Below, piece after piece: positions 46,344 through 55,554 of a stretch of 59,022 nt of DNA. The position numbers and the translations under genes were made by a program. The DNA is from Phycisphaeraceae bacterium (GTDB lineage: Bacteria > Planctomycetota > Phycisphaerae > Phycisphaerales > Phycisphaeraceae): NCBI GenBank assembly GCA_020831765.1, contig JAFIFY010000029.1, positions 1-59,022 on the forward strand, written 5' to 3'. Positions within the stretch are counted from its first letter, which is position 1. Each line of letters begins with the position of its first letter. The notes below the pieces were generated by a model. It worked only from the letters and a program-made list of their open reading frames with translations, made no database searches and was not told the DNA's origin.

Positions 46344-46727
46344 GAAAGCTGCGCTCCTCTGGTCTGGCCAAATTCTAATCGCCGGGCCGTTTTCCACATC
46401 CTGTCAACATTATCGACCTTCGCCTTCGGATTCCCTTAGGAAACCGATTTTCGGCCGATCATCGGCAACGGGGTGATGGGTAACCCACCCTGGCACGTCC
46501 TTCGGTTTGTTTCGACTGGGAGATGGGGGGGACTTAACCCGACTCAGGCGATTTTTTCGATTATTCTCAGAGCGAGGAGAAGACGCAAAAAAATACCAGT
46601 GTTCCCAGCAGCCAGACTCAAGTGATGCGTTGGTCCGGCATCGGAGGTCCGAGGCAGAGTCAACTCCGCAAAATGTTGACAAAAAGAGGCTTAGGCGGTT
46701 TCATCGCCGTGTCGTGCTGCGATGGCT
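46344..46727. other. 384-bp intergenic region between the flgM-like and xylR-like genes
   Basis: No convincing gene was found. On the minus strand, GTCGATAA (46411-46418) resembles a sigma-28 -10 box and lies 68 bp before the FlgM-like start, with TAAG 17 bp upstream (the consensus spacer is 15). A TTGACA also occurs in the region on both strands (near 46405 and 46677). Several poly-T and poly-A runs make it more A+T rich than its surroundings. Confidence 0.4.
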
Positions 46728-47957
46728 TCAATTTCCGGGGCGAACGGCCCGGCGGAACTCGGCGGCGGTCACGCCGGTCCACTTTTCGAAGACGGCGTTC
46801 AGACGTTTGACCGATCGGAAGCCGCAGGCCTGAGCGATGGCCTTGAGGGTCAGGTTTGACTGCGCCAGAAACTTCTGGGCCCTCTCGACGCGGATGCGGT
46901 GCAATTCCTGGAGAGGGGTGCGGCCCAGGGCCTCACGAAAGTGATTTTCCAGCGATCGGCGTGAGGTACCCAGTTGCGAAAGCACCGTGTCGATGGTGAT
47001 CGGCTCGTGGCAGTGATTGCGAATGAAGCTTGTCGCCTCGCGAACCAAGGGGTCGGTGACCGCAAGCCCTTCGGTCGATTGACGGGCGACCACGTGCCTG
47101 GGGGGAATCAGAATCGGCTCGACCGGGGGAGGATCGCCGTTCATCAACTGGTCGAGAATCTCGCCGATCTTGTATCCGACCTGCTCAAACGGCATGGCCA
47201 CACTCGATGCGGCTGGAAAGCAGATTTCGCAGAACGTCTCATCGTTGTCCACGCCGATCAGGGCGATCTGGTTGGGAATGTTGAGCCCGGATTCGTGACA
47301 ACTTTCCATCACCCGGGGAAGCAAGGTGTCATGCCAGCAGAAGACGCCGCACGGTTTGGGTAATTCCAACAGCCATTCGATGATCCGACGGTCCACATCG
47401 AAGCCCGTCAGGCCGGCCAAGCTGCGGCCGCTGGCTGATTGATCACTCAGGTCGAAAACTTCACAATCAAAGCCGAGATACTTCAGCTCCTGCTCGAATG
47501 CGATTTTTCTCCGCCAGGAGACAATGTTTGTCTGATCGGCCATAACACGGAAATGGCGATAGCCCCGATCCATCAAATGCCGCGCCGCCAGTCTTCCTGC
47601 TTCAGCGCCATCGGTGGCGACCGTCACCAGACCGGGATGGTTGCACCGCTCACTGACGCAGATGACTGGAACGTTGAGCGACTGTAAGGCGACGATCTGC
47701 TCTTCGTTGAACGGATAGGCAATGATGCCGTGCGGTTGCCACGCGTTGACGATTTCCAGATCATCGACATAGGCTTTGAGTCGAAACGTCCAGGGTCGAT
47801 GCGGCCGGGCGTAGTGGAATATCCCGCGCATGATCTTGCCCGTGGATGTATACCCCTGAGGCACCATGACCACCACGCGCTTAAGCTCCGGGTAGGGAAT
47901 CGCCTGAGCGACGACCTGCGCGGCTTTCGTCTCATTGTCGGTCGCAACAGGCTTCAT
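46728..47957 (-). CDS. XylR-type transcriptional regulator (LacI-like sensor plus AraC domain)
   Basis: 409-aa regulator. Residues 25-295 form a periplasmic-binding-protein-like ligand domain (VVVMVPQGYTSTGKIMRGI, PHGIIAYPF, ALIGVDNDETFCEICFPA). Residues 310-405 are an AraC-type double helix-turn-helix (ITIDTVLSQLGTSRRSLENHF and KAIAQACGFRSVKRLNAVFEKWTG). This order is that of E. coli XylR, which activates xylose genes. No sugar-catabolic gene is adjacent, so the ligand is unknown. AGGA lies 7 bp before the ATG. Confidence 0.9.
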   Translation of the reverse strand: MKPVATDNETKAAQVVAQAIPYPELKRVVVMVPQGYTSTGKIMRGIFHYARPHRPWTFRLKAYVDDLEIVNAWQPHGIIAYPFNEEQIVALQSLNVPVICVSERCNHPGLVTVATDGAEAGRLAARHLMDRGYRHFRVMADQTNIVSWRRKIAFEQELKYLGFDCEVFDLSDQSASGRSLAGLTGFDVDRRIIEWLLELPKPCGVFCWHDTLLPRVMESCHESGLNIPNQIALIGVDNDETFCEICFPAASSVAMPFEQVGYKIGEILDQLMNGDPPPVEPILIPPRHVVARQSTEGLAVTDPLVREATSFIRNHCHEPITIDTVLSQLGTSRRSLENHFREALGRTPLQELHRIRVERAQKFLAQSNLTLKAIAQACGFRSVKRLNAVFEKWTGVTAAEFRRAVRPGN

Positions 47958-48220
47958 GACATCGTCCTGCCCAGTGAGTTAGGGGGAAGCCGGAACGGTC
48001 TCGGGTCATGTCCCGATTGGCCGATTTTATCCTGATCGCCGCACCTTTGCGTTCGCTGAATATGCCCCCATGCTTTTCGGACGTACGGTCGGCCACATCA
48101 TCGTCGTGGCCCATGCCGCAAGGGAAAGGCATCCTTCCGGATCCCGCGGCAATGGCGACCCAGGCCAGTGCCTCCGGATAATAGCGCCACGGCTACGGAC
48201 TGGCCGAATGCCCCGGATAA

Positions 48221-48604
48221 TCAGTGGAAATAGTAGAGCACCAGTTGCACGGTCGCGGCCACGACCGGGAAGGCGGTGATCGCCACGGCCAGCCCAGACA
48301 CCATTCTGCCCAGGTGCTCCTTGAGCCGACCGATCATCTCGCAGAGGACGATGACCAGAAGCACAAGGGAAAACTTGTAGATGGTCAGACCCAGGAGATC
48401 CCATTGCATCAGGACGGCATTGGCGATGACATTGACTTCCCTTCCGCCCAAGTGCAGGATCAGCGATGTCAGGAGCAGATCGAACGCCGAGAGGACGACG
48501 AACCATGTGTAAGCCGTCGGAAACATCGCCGGCTCATGGATCGTCGCGTACCAGTCGGCTACCGTCGGTCGGGCCGTGTGATGGGCGGCGTGCTGAACGT
48601 GCAT
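48221..48604 (-). CDS. DUF5658-family membrane protein
   Basis: 127-aa integral membrane protein with about three hydrophobic segments. FVVLSAFDLLLTSLILHLGG followed by EVNVIANAVL is the DUF5658 pattern, of unknown function. I chose the ATG at 48604 because GCAGGAG lies 8 bp upstream; an ATG 13 codons earlier lacks support. His-rich residues at the N-terminus may bind metal, which is speculation. It follows the acylphosphatase gene in the same direction. Confidence 0.6.
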   Translation of the reverse strand: MHVQHAAHHTARPTVADWYATIHEPAMFPTAYTWFVVLSAFDLLLTSLILHLGGREVNVIANAVLMQWDLLGLTIYKFSLVLLVIVLCEMIGRLKEHLGRMVSGLAVAITAFPVVAATVQLVLYYFH

Positions 48605-48652
48605 GCCCACATCTCCTGCAAGACATACGAAAAACCTGGCCATGGACAGCCG

Positions 48653-48964
48653 TCAGTAGTATCGGATTTCGATACCCGACGGTTGAGCCCTGGGCTCATG
48701 TCCGGCAATCGGCTGAATGTCGATTTCCCGGCTCCCGATGTAATCGGCCATCGCGTTCTGGATACTTTGGAGAAATGGTTCGACTTCAGATGGGCGGCCC
48801 TGAACAACCAGCTCCACTCGGCCGTCAGGCAGGTTCATCACATGGCCACTCAGCGGCAACCCACGGCCCAATCGCACGACCGTGTACCTGAAGCCGACGC
48901 CCTGCACGTGCCCGGAATAGCGCACCGTCCACCGCCGTCTGGAATCGTCTTTGAAACGTGTCAT
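48653..48964 (-). CDS. acyP: Acylphosphatase
   Basis: Small enzyme (103 aa) hydrolysing acyl phosphates. The signature YSGHVQGVGFRYTV contains the catalytic Arg, and GHVMNLPDGRVELVVQG contains the catalytic Asn. Fold and length are typical. The start is weakly supported by GCGGA. It lies 30 bp after the yebC gene and before the DUF5658 gene, all leftward. Confidence 0.93.
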   Translation of the reverse strand: MTRFKDDSRRRWTVRYSGHVQGVGFRYTVVRLGRGLPLSGHVMNLPDGRVELVVQGRPSEVEPFLQSIQNAMADYIGSREIDIQPIAGHEPRAQPSGIEIRYY

Positions 48965-48994
48965 GATGTCCGCTCGGTTTGTCCACCCGGCGCA

Positions 48995-49741
48995 TCATTG
49001 GAGTTGGGCGAGTTCGGACTCGGGAATATCGAAGTTGGCGTGGACCTTCTGCACATCATCATGGTCTTCCAGGGCCTCGACCATCGCCAGGACCTTTTGG
49101 GCGGTGTCACCGGCGCATTGAACGGTCGTGCTCGGCGTCATGGTCATTTCAGCGGTCTCGATGGTGATTCCGGCGGCTTCGATGGCCTCGCGCACGGCGA
49201 TGAACGCCGCCGGCTCGCAGACGACGATCCACGCATCCTCCTCATCCCGCACATCCTCGGCCCCGGCTTCCAGGGCCGCGTTCATCAGTGATTCTTCATC
49301 GCAGGCGGACTTGGCGACGTAGCAGATGCCCTGGGGCTGGAAGATGTAAGACACGCATCCGCTTGTTCCAAGATTGCCGCCTCGCCGTTCAAAAATCTTT
49401 CGCAGCTCACCGGCGGTTCGATTGCGATTGTCGGTCAGAATCTCGAGCATGACGGCCACACCGTTGGGTCCATATCCCTCATAAACCACGCTCTCGTAAT
49501 CGGCGCCGCCTGCCTCGCCCGAGCCTTTGCGGATGGCGTTTTCGATGGTGTCCTTGGGCATGTTCTCCGCTTTGGCCTCATCAATGGCGTAGCGGAGTGT
49601 GAGGTTCGCCGCCGGGTCGGGACCGCCGTTCTTCGCGGCAACGATGATGGCCTTGGCGCACTTGCTCCAGATTTTGCTTCGCCTGGAATCCTGCCGCGCC
49701 TTGCGATGCTTGATATTCGCCCATTTGCTGTGGCCCGCCAT
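48995..49741 (-). CDS. yebC: YebC/PmpR-family protein
   Basis: 248-aa member of the YebC/TACO1 family, known as a transcriptional regulator in some bacteria and linked to translation of proline stretches. The N-terminus MAGHSKWANIKHRKARQD and the block ADYESVVYEGYGPNGVAVML are diagnostic. Acidic regions in the third domain follow the family. GGAG lies upstream of the ATG. No neighbouring Holliday-junction genes (ruvCAB) are present, although they are often adjacent elsewhere. Confidence 0.95.
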   Translation of the reverse strand: MAGHSKWANIKHRKARQDSRRSKIWSKCAKAIIVAAKNGGPDPAANLTLRYAIDEAKAENMPKDTIENAIRKGSGEAGGADYESVVYEGYGPNGVAVMLEILTDNRNRTAGELRKIFERRGGNLGTSGCVSYIFQPQGICYVAKSACDEESLMNAALEAGAEDVRDEEDAWIVVCEPAAFIAVREAIEAAGITIETAEMTMTPSTTVQCAGDTAQKVLAMVEALEDHDDVQKVHANFDIPESELAQLQ

Positions 49742-49919
49742 CGATCATCTCCATGTAGGTTCAAGCTGATTTTAGTCCGGCCCGATGTCCAGCTTCACCT
49801 CAGGGCCGCCGCGCATGGGCGATCCTGCTGGATTGGTCCGGGCATGGCCAGTGTTCGACCCCACGAGTAGGTACTCGATGGGCGAACTTGGCTGGCGATA
49901 TTGGCGGTGGGCCAACCGA

Positions 49920-51365
49920 TTACCCCGCGGGCGACGATGGACGCACGGGCGGTGGCGGTGGACGAGGAGTGGGGGGAGTCGGCCGCGCGTCATTACCGTC
50001 GGCCGGCTGCTCATCCTCTTCTTCCGCCCGCTCCCAGGGTGGAACGTAGGTGAACCCGTAACCGACGCGCGGCACGATCAGATGGTTTCCGATGAACTCC
50101 AGCAACTGCCGGTACTCGCGATGGTTTTCGTAGTTTCTCGGAAGTCTCCCCCGGAACTGGGGTACATCCGGGTGCGGGAACCGTGCTTCTTCCCTGGGCA
50201 GGAGATATTGCACAAGGAGCGAGTCGGCCGGCCGGTTCCGGTCGATCATCAGCCCGGTGTTGTTCTCGAAACGATCCACAAGGTAAAAATTGGTGTAGGC
50301 GGTCCGCAGATCCCGCGCATCGGTCGTGTGGAAGACTCGGAATCCGCCGCGCGGCAGACCATCTTCGTCCATGCCGCCATGGCATTCGGTCGTCCCACAG
50401 CCGTTGAGGATGTACCGGGGATGAATCTGGCTGCGCCAGGTCAGAAGGGCGGGCGGATCATCGACGACCTGAATCTGGCTGTAGAACTCACGCGCTCGAA
50501 CCCTGAAGAAAAGCTGCACCTGTTCATGGGCGGGCAGGCGGCGGAATCTGTTCATCTCCTCCCGGCTTCGCGGCACCTCTTCCTCACTCCGATATGCCTG
50601 CAGGAAGCGGTCAATCGTCTCCCGGGGAATGATCAGGCGTGGCCGAAGCGGTCGTGGGGGATCGACCGTAAAGTCGAACAGGCGGAGTTCATAAACCCGG
50701 ATCAAATTGATCTGTTCATCGGTCAGCATCTCCTCGGGCGCTGTCTGGGGCTGAGCCGCCGCACGTCCGTTCCCGTCCGGTCTGTCCGGTCGCGGTCGAG
50801 CCGTTTCATCTCGTTCGCGAATTCGAGCCTCGACAACGCGAGCCAGCAATGAGATCCGCTCTCGCAGCTCCCGATCTTCGATCCGATTCCGAACGTCGGT
50901 CAGATCGTTGACCTCAACGCGAGCCAGATCGAGCAGCCCGCGCTCATAGCCCCATTGGGCAAGCTGAAATCGCGCGGCGTAGTCTCCGTCATCGATGGCC
51001 CGGCGCCGCTGCGCGAATTGCGACGCAGGATCGGTCGTCGCACCCCGTTCGTCTATAAACCACGCAATAGAATCTATTTCGGATCGGGGGATGGTCAGGC
51101 GTCGCCCTTCGGATTCGATCACCAGCCATTCCGAGGTCTGGGCCACCACATGCCCGAACAGTTCGCCGCCGTCGCTAAGCACCACCATGCCTTCGAAGTA
51201 ATCCATGTCAGGCGAAGGCTGCTGGGCCGACATCGATGACGGTGCCGCGGCCGGCTGAGGAAGATTGACCGCGCCGATCGCGAAGGCCGATATCCCCAGC
51301 GCGACGAAAAGGCCGGTTCGACCGGTGAACCATTGACGAAGTTGGCAGAGCGCTGGGTTCGGCAT
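49920..51365 (-). CDS. Secreted protein with a CX4CH (possible heme c) motif
   Basis: 481-aa protein with a signal segment (about 17-41). The middle region carries a beta-rich domain (VVLSDGGELFGHVVAQ, then helical 120-180). Residues 320-331 contain NGCGTTECHGG, i.e. Cys323, Cys328 and His329, a CX4CH spacing as used for some multi-heme cytochromes c rather than the usual CXXCH. The C-terminal tail is Pro-rich and acidic. AAGGAG precedes the ATG. Heme binding is possible but not shown; a zinc site or a simple disulfide is an alternative. Confidence 0.6.
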   Translation of the reverse strand: MPNPALCQLRQWFTGRTGLFVALGISAFAIGAVNLPQPAAAPSSMSAQQPSPDMDYFEGMVVLSDGGELFGHVVAQTSEWLVIESEGRRLTIPRSEIDSIAWFIDERGATTDPASQFAQRRRAIDDGDYAARFQLAQWGYERGLLDLARVEVNDLTDVRNRIEDRELRERISLLARVVEARIRERDETARPRPDRPDGNGRAAAQPQTAPEEMLTDEQINLIRVYELRLFDFTVDPPRPLRPRLIIPRETIDRFLQAYRSEEEVPRSREEMNRFRRLPAHEQVQLFFRVRAREFYSQIQVVDDPPALLTWRSQIHPRYILNGCGTTECHGGMDEDGLPRGGFRVFHTTDARDLRTAYTNFYLVDRFENNTGLMIDRNRPADSLLVQYLLPREEARFPHPDVPQFRGRLPRNYENHREYRQLLEFIGNHLIVPRVGYGFTYVPPWERAEEEDEQPADGNDARPTPPTPRPPPPPVRPSSPAG

Positions 51366-51748
51366 GGGCGAAACTCCTTCCAGACCTTGGATTCATCAGC
51401 GGCCCCGGCCCCCGGCCACAGGAGCCATCGTGGGCATTGACCACTTCCTGCACCATCTTCGCTGATCATCGGCCCGCGGACCGTGACACGTTTGCCGACT
51501 GCCCACCCCCGCCTGTCGCCGCTAATCAGCGAATTTTTGCACCGAAAGCGGATCGGCGTCGGGATTCCCGCAAGCGCCCATCGTTCATGCGCTTGGGCGG
51601 CCATCTAACACTCGTCTGCCTGATTCTAACGCATGAACCAGCGGAAATAATCCGCCGGAGTGCGAAGAATGCAGGGTTTCAAACATCTCCGGTCAGGTGC
51701 GGGCCCTCGGAGCATCGCCGCGCGATCCCGGCAGGGGGCGGGCACCGA
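51366..51748. other. 383-bp intergenic region between the CX4CH protein and the receiver protein
   Basis: No gene was recognised. On the plus strand, a short palindrome CGCTAATCAGCG near 51520-51532 is followed by AATTTTT; it could be a weak terminator but no plus-strand gene ends here. On the minus strand, a TAGAAT hexamer near 51620 lacks a good -35 partner. Otherwise nothing stands out. Confidence 0.3.
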
Positions 51749-52153
51749 TCAGGCTTTGTCCGCCTTGGCGAATAATTCCTGCGCGTGGGTAATCAGTCGT
51801 TCGAGCCGGACCGGCTTGAGCATGTACCCATCCACCCCAAGAGCTTCGGCATACTGCTGATGGCGCCTGCCCTCGTTGGCGGTCACCATGATGACCAACG
51901 GGTGCTGTTCCTGCTTCTTGATTTTTTCAAGGACCAGAAAGCCACTTCGGCGGGGCAGCATCATGTCCAGGACCACGAGGTCCGGCGGATCGCTCTCGCA
52001 GATGCGTACAGCGGTGTTGCCGTCACTGCACGTCTGGGTCAATGCCCCTTCGGCCTGCAAAGCCTGGTCAATGCTGGCCAGAACCTCCGGATCGTCATCC
52101 ACCACCAGAATTTTTCGGTCCTGGAGGCGCGGCTCCTCATTCACTTCGTTCAT
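51749..52153 (-). CDS. Receiver-only response regulator
   Basis: 134-aa CheY-like protein without an output domain. KILVVDDDPEVLAS gives the acidic pocket, VVLDMMLPRRSG the phospho-Asp, VMVTAN-type strand the Thr, and YMLKPVR the conserved Lys. I chose the ATG at 52153 because AGAGGA lies 7 bp upstream; an ATG 19 codons earlier has no such signal. No kinase is adjacent, so the partner is unknown. Confidence 0.9.
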   Translation of the reverse strand: MNEVNEEPRLQDRKILVVDDDPEVLASIDQALQAEGALTQTCSDGNTAVRICESDPPDLVVLDMMLPRRSGFLVLEKIKKQEQHPLVIMVTANEGRRHQQYAEALGVDGYMLKPVRLERLITHAQELFAKADKA

Positions 52154-52334
52154 GGATAATCCTCTTGGGGGGTCGTTCCGCCGGGCTTCGGTCCGGTTCG
52201 CAGCCGACATTCAAGCGGTCGGACGGGAACCAACCCATTGTTCATCGCGCGGCGTCAGCGGTCAAGCCCGTCTTTTCCCCAGCTTGACGGCCCCCGGAGG
52301 GAACGCTGGGGTGCCCGATGCCGAATCCATCGGC

Positions 52335-53273
52335 TCACCGCCCTTCCAGAACCCGGCGAATTTGCTCAAGTTCCGACTCGGAAAGGTGATCGCGGCCCGC
52401 CTGAGCGTTGGCCGCCGCCTGCTCGGGGGACTTGGCTCCGGGGATCGCAACCGAGACCGCCGGGTGGTGAACCGCGAACCGCAGGGCGGCCTGGGCGAGC
52501 GTTCGCCGCTCGTTTTCAAGGAAACGCAACTTTTCAATGGCCCGGAGCTGGGCCAGAAACCGTTCCCGGCCCTCGCCCTCGTTCCACCGTCGCCGAACCC
52601 AGTCGGTAAACCGGCTCTCAGGCGTGAACTTGCCCGCGCAGACGCCCTGCGCCAGGGGGCCGCGCACGATCACCCCGACGTTGTTTTCCAGGCACCACGG
52701 CAACAGATCCTGCTCCGGTGCGGTATTGAGCAGGCTGTAATCCAACTGGACGGAGGCGAGCTTGCCGTCTCGGTTGAGCGCCTGGCAGCCCTCCACGGAC
52801 CGCGTGCTCAGCCCGAATGCGCGAATCTTGCCCTTTTCCAGCAGTCGATCGAAACCTTCAAGAAGTACCTCGGCCGTGGTTTCGTCAGGTCGTTCGATGT
52901 GAGACTGATACAGGTCGATCGCATCGATTTTCATGCGGTAGAGGCTGGCGTCGCAGCAGAGCTCGACATGGCTCCAGTGTGTGTAGGGCAGCGGATGGCC
53001 GATGCGGCGTCCCCAGTTGCCGACCTTGGTGGCGATGATCACTTTGTCCCGATGGGGTCGAAGCGCTTCGCCCATCCATATCTCGCTGATGCCCATGGGC
53101 TCGCCATAGGCATCGGCGGTGTCGAAGAAGGTCATCCCACTGTCCAGCGCCTGATTCATGGAGGCCATCGCTTGATCGCGCGACACCTCGCCCCATTGGC
53201 CCCCGATGCCCCAGGCACCGAATCCGATCACGCCAACCTTCCAGCCGGTCTTGCCCAATACTCGTGCTTCCAA
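52335..53273 (-). CDS. Aldo/keto reductase
   Basis: 312-aa NADPH-dependent oxidoreductase of the AKR superfamily (TIM barrel). The catalytic tetrad Asp-Tyr-Lys-His is visible in DTADAYG, IATKVG and YQSHIERP. AIPGAKSPEQAAANA near the C-terminus is the cofactor-binding loop. I chose the TTG at 53273 because AGGAG lies 8 bp upstream and the protein then begins MEARVLGKTGW like its relatives; a TTG eight codons earlier is less likely. Substrate unknown. It is divergent from the histidine phosphatase gene. Confidence 0.9.
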   Translation of the reverse strand: MEARVLGKTGWKVGVIGFGAWGIGGQWGEVSRDQAMASMNQALDSGMTFFDTADAYGEPMGISEIWMGEALRPHRDKVIIATKVGNWGRRIGHPLPYTHWSHVELCCDASLYRMKIDAIDLYQSHIERPDETTAEVLLEGFDRLLEKGKIRAFGLSTRSVEGCQALNRDGKLASVQLDYSLLNTAPEQDLLPWCLENNVGVIVRGPLAQGVCAGKFTPESRFTDWVRRRWNEGEGRERFLAQLRAIEKLRFLENERRTLAQAALRFAVHHPAVSVAIPGAKSPEQAAANAQAGRDHLSESELEQIRRVLEGR

Positions 53274-53419
53274 TGCGCAAACTCCTGAATCGAACAATCA
53301 AAAAAACGGGTTTCGTGCCCGACCCACACGGTCGAGTGTCCTTACAACGTCGATCATCGTGATTCAATGCCCATACGGTACCTGATAAATTGCCAGCCAT
53401 TCACCCCACGGAGATGTGT

Positions 53420-54127
53420 ATGCGGATATTCCTGATTCGACACGCCGATCCCGATTACGCCCTCGATTCCATCACGCTCCAGGGTCATCGCGAGGCCAAG
53501 GCGCTGGCCGTTCGCATGCAGTCGATCGGCCTGGATCGAATCTTCTGTTCGCCCATGGGACGGGCCAAGGCCACGATGCGGTATACCGCCGATCGCCTGA
53601 AGATCGAGCCGGTGATCGAAGACTGGACGGCCGAGATGAGCACTTTACGCTTCGAGGGAGAGAAAGGTTCCACGCTCATGGCCTGGGATATCAACGGTCA
53701 CCAGCTTCGTGCGATGGAACCGGCGCCGAATCTGGAAAACTGGCACACCTATCCGCCGCTTGATGTTCCGGAGTTCAAAGAAGCCATTGATGCGGTATTC
53801 GATGCCAGCGATCAGTTCATGGCCAAGCTGGGATACAGAAGGCAGGGCACGCACTACCAGGTGACCCGGCCGGGCAATGAGGAGAAAGTGGCGCTGTTCT
53901 GTCACGGCGGATTCGGCCTGACCTGGCTGAGTCACCTGTTGCGCATTCCCCTTCCGCAGATGTGGAGCAGCTTTTTCCTCTGGCCAAGTTCCGTGACGAC
54001 GATTCTGATGGATGAGCGAAGCAAGGGAATCGCCACACCCCGATGCATCGGCCTGAGCGATGTCTCCCATCTTTACGCCACCGGCCTCCAGCCCCAGCCG
54101 CGCGGCATCAAGGCCAACACCCGCTGA
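53420..54127 (+). CDS. Histidine phosphatase family protein
   Basis: 235-aa phosphoglycerate mutase-like phosphatase. The catalytic phospho-His is in IRHADPD, followed by IFCSPMGRAKATM (Arg of the phosphate pocket) and ALFCHGGFGL (second His). I chose the ATG at 53420 because GGAG lies 6 bp upstream; an ATG six bp earlier abuts the GGAG. The substrate (sugar phosphate, phosphoprotein or nucleotide) is not evident. It faces a membrane-protein gene convergently. Confidence 0.9.
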   Translation: MRIFLIRHADPDYALDSITLQGHREAKALAVRMQSIGLDRIFCSPMGRAKATMRYTADRLKIEPVIEDWTAEMSTLRFEGEKGSTLMAWDINGHQLRAMEPAPNLENWHTYPPLDVPEFKEAIDAVFDASDQFMAKLGYRRQGTHYQVTRPGNEEKVALFCHGGFGLTWLSHLLRIPLPQMWSSFFLWPSSVTTILMDERSKGIATPRCIGLSDVSHLYATGLQPQPRGIKANTR

Positions 54128-54231
54128 TCGCAGACGGGGTCGGGGTTCATCCCCGGGACTGGCGCGGATTGCTATACGACCCGAATCCAGGGCGTTTGTC
54201 GGTCGTGGGGATCGACGCTGGGCCAGGCCGG

Positions 54232-54879
54232 CTAAGCGAAGCGATCATCGCGCCGGCGCGGCAGTGCGCTGACATCCCTGACCGGCTCGGTTTCCGGAAT
54301 CAACGAAGCCAGAGGCTCCCAGCCGGTGGGTTCGTGGTCGCTGAATCCATCACGAATCTTGATGGGCAGGGGGGTAGGGCTGGATTGGGCTTGGTTCATC
54401 AGCAGTCCACGGATCAACTCGTCGGCCTCGGCTTCAGTGATGTGTTTGAAGTGGAGCTCCAGCAGTACTCGTTCGATGTCCGGAAGCTCAATCCAGTCGG
54501 CCAGTTGGGTCGCTCGCTCATAGCGGGCCAGGCGCAGACTGGGTGCTCGATAAAGCAGGAGAAGCGTCACCATGCACGAGAGGGCCATGGAGGTCGAGAT
54601 GATGTACTGCGGATGGCCAATACCCCAGTGGACCAGGGCCAGCACGCCGAAGACATAGCTGCCGATCCACATCACCGCCCGCGCCCACGCCAAAAGCCAG
54701 GACTTGAATGAGGGGCGGATGGTGACGTCCGTCCAGCCGAGCCGGTTGCGCCGAACGCGGACCACCGAGCAGATGGGAAAAATCGGAAAGAACCAGCAGT
54801 GGCCGAACAGCGTCCGCACATGGAACAGCCCGGGCACTTCATCGGTGCGGCCATAGCATTGCTTGCCCGTCCAAAGCAT
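54232..54879 (-). CDS. Membrane protein of unknown function
   Basis: 215-aa protein. The N-terminal block LWTGKQCYGRTDEVPG with FHVRTLFGHCWFFPIFP recalls a widespread planctomycete membrane-protein family with two hydrophobic segments; the second segment is near 80-125. The C-terminal half is helical and charged (ERVLLELHFKHITEAEADE). The ATG at 54879 has AGGTG upstream, and an ATG 20 codons earlier lacks one. Function unknown. It is divergent from apt. Confidence 0.6.
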   Translation of the reverse strand: MLWTGKQCYGRTDEVPGLFHVRTLFGHCWFFPIFPICSVVRVRRNRLGWTDVTIRPSFKSWLLAWARAVMWIGSYVFGVLALVHWGIGHPQYIISTSMALSCMVTLLLLYRAPSLRLARYERATQLADWIELPDIERVLLELHFKHITEAEADELIRGLLMNQAQSSPTPLPIKIRDGFSDHEPTGWEPLASLIPETEPVRDVSALPRRRDDRFA

Positions 54880-55035
54880 GGGTTCACCTGCGTCCGTGAG
54901 ACCACTGGGTTTGTGACGGGGTATTCTATCCCGACCCACGGCCCGGACGACCCGCCACCCCCGGTGTCGGCCCCTGATGCCGATCGACTACACTGCGGCG
55001 TCTGGCCATCGCGCGACCCCCCACGGAGCCGAAAC

Positions 55036-55554
55036 TTGGACTTGAATCCCCTGATCCAGGATGTACCGGACTGGCCCAAGCCCGGCATTGTCTTCAAGGA
55101 CATCACGCCACTGCTTCGCGATCCGGCGGGCCTGGCCATGGCCGTCGAGCAGATGGCCAATCCCTTTCGTGGCAAGCAGATCGAACTGGTCGCCGGCGCC
55201 GAGAGCCGCGGGTTCATCTTCGGCACGGCGATCGCCCAGGCGCTATCGGCGGGCTTCGTGCCGATTCGCAAGCCCAGGAAGCTGCCGCGCCGCGTTCACG
55301 CCATCGAGTATGAACTGGAATACGGCACGGACCGGTTGGAAGTGCATGCCGATGCGATCGCCCGGGGACAGCGGGTGCTGCTGGTGGATGATCTGCTGGC
55401 GACGGGGGGCACCATGGAGGCGTGCTGTCGCCTGATGCAGAACCTGGGCGCCGATCTGGTGGGCATCACGGTTCTGATCGAATTGGCGTTTCTCACCGGT
55501 CGCCGCAAGCTGGACCAGTATGGCGAACTCCACGCCGTGCTTCAGTATTCATGA
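55036..55554 (+). CDS. apt: Adenine phosphoribosyltransferase
   Basis: Salvages adenine to AMP with PRPP (172 aa, the usual length). The PRPP motif is VLLVDDLLATGGT, and GAESRGFIFG and RKPRKLPRRVHA match the family. I chose the TTG at 55036, which has ACGGAG 8 bp upstream and starts the protein LNPLIQDVPDWPKPGI; longer readings upstream are not supported. Its stop overlaps the next gene as ATGA. Confidence 0.93.
   Translation: MDLNPLIQDVPDWPKPGIVFKDITPLLRDPAGLAMAVEQMANPFRGKQIELVAGAESRGFIFGTAIAQALSAGFVPIRKPRKLPRRVHAIEYELEYGTDRLEVHADAIARGQRVLLVDDLLATGGTMEACCRLMQNLGADLVGITVLIELAFLTGRRKLDQYGELHAVLQYS

Noticed and set aside
51876-53288. 470-codon reading frame opposite the receiver and aldo/keto reductase genes
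   Set aside because: It spans two unrelated real genes on the other strand and has no recognisable domain.
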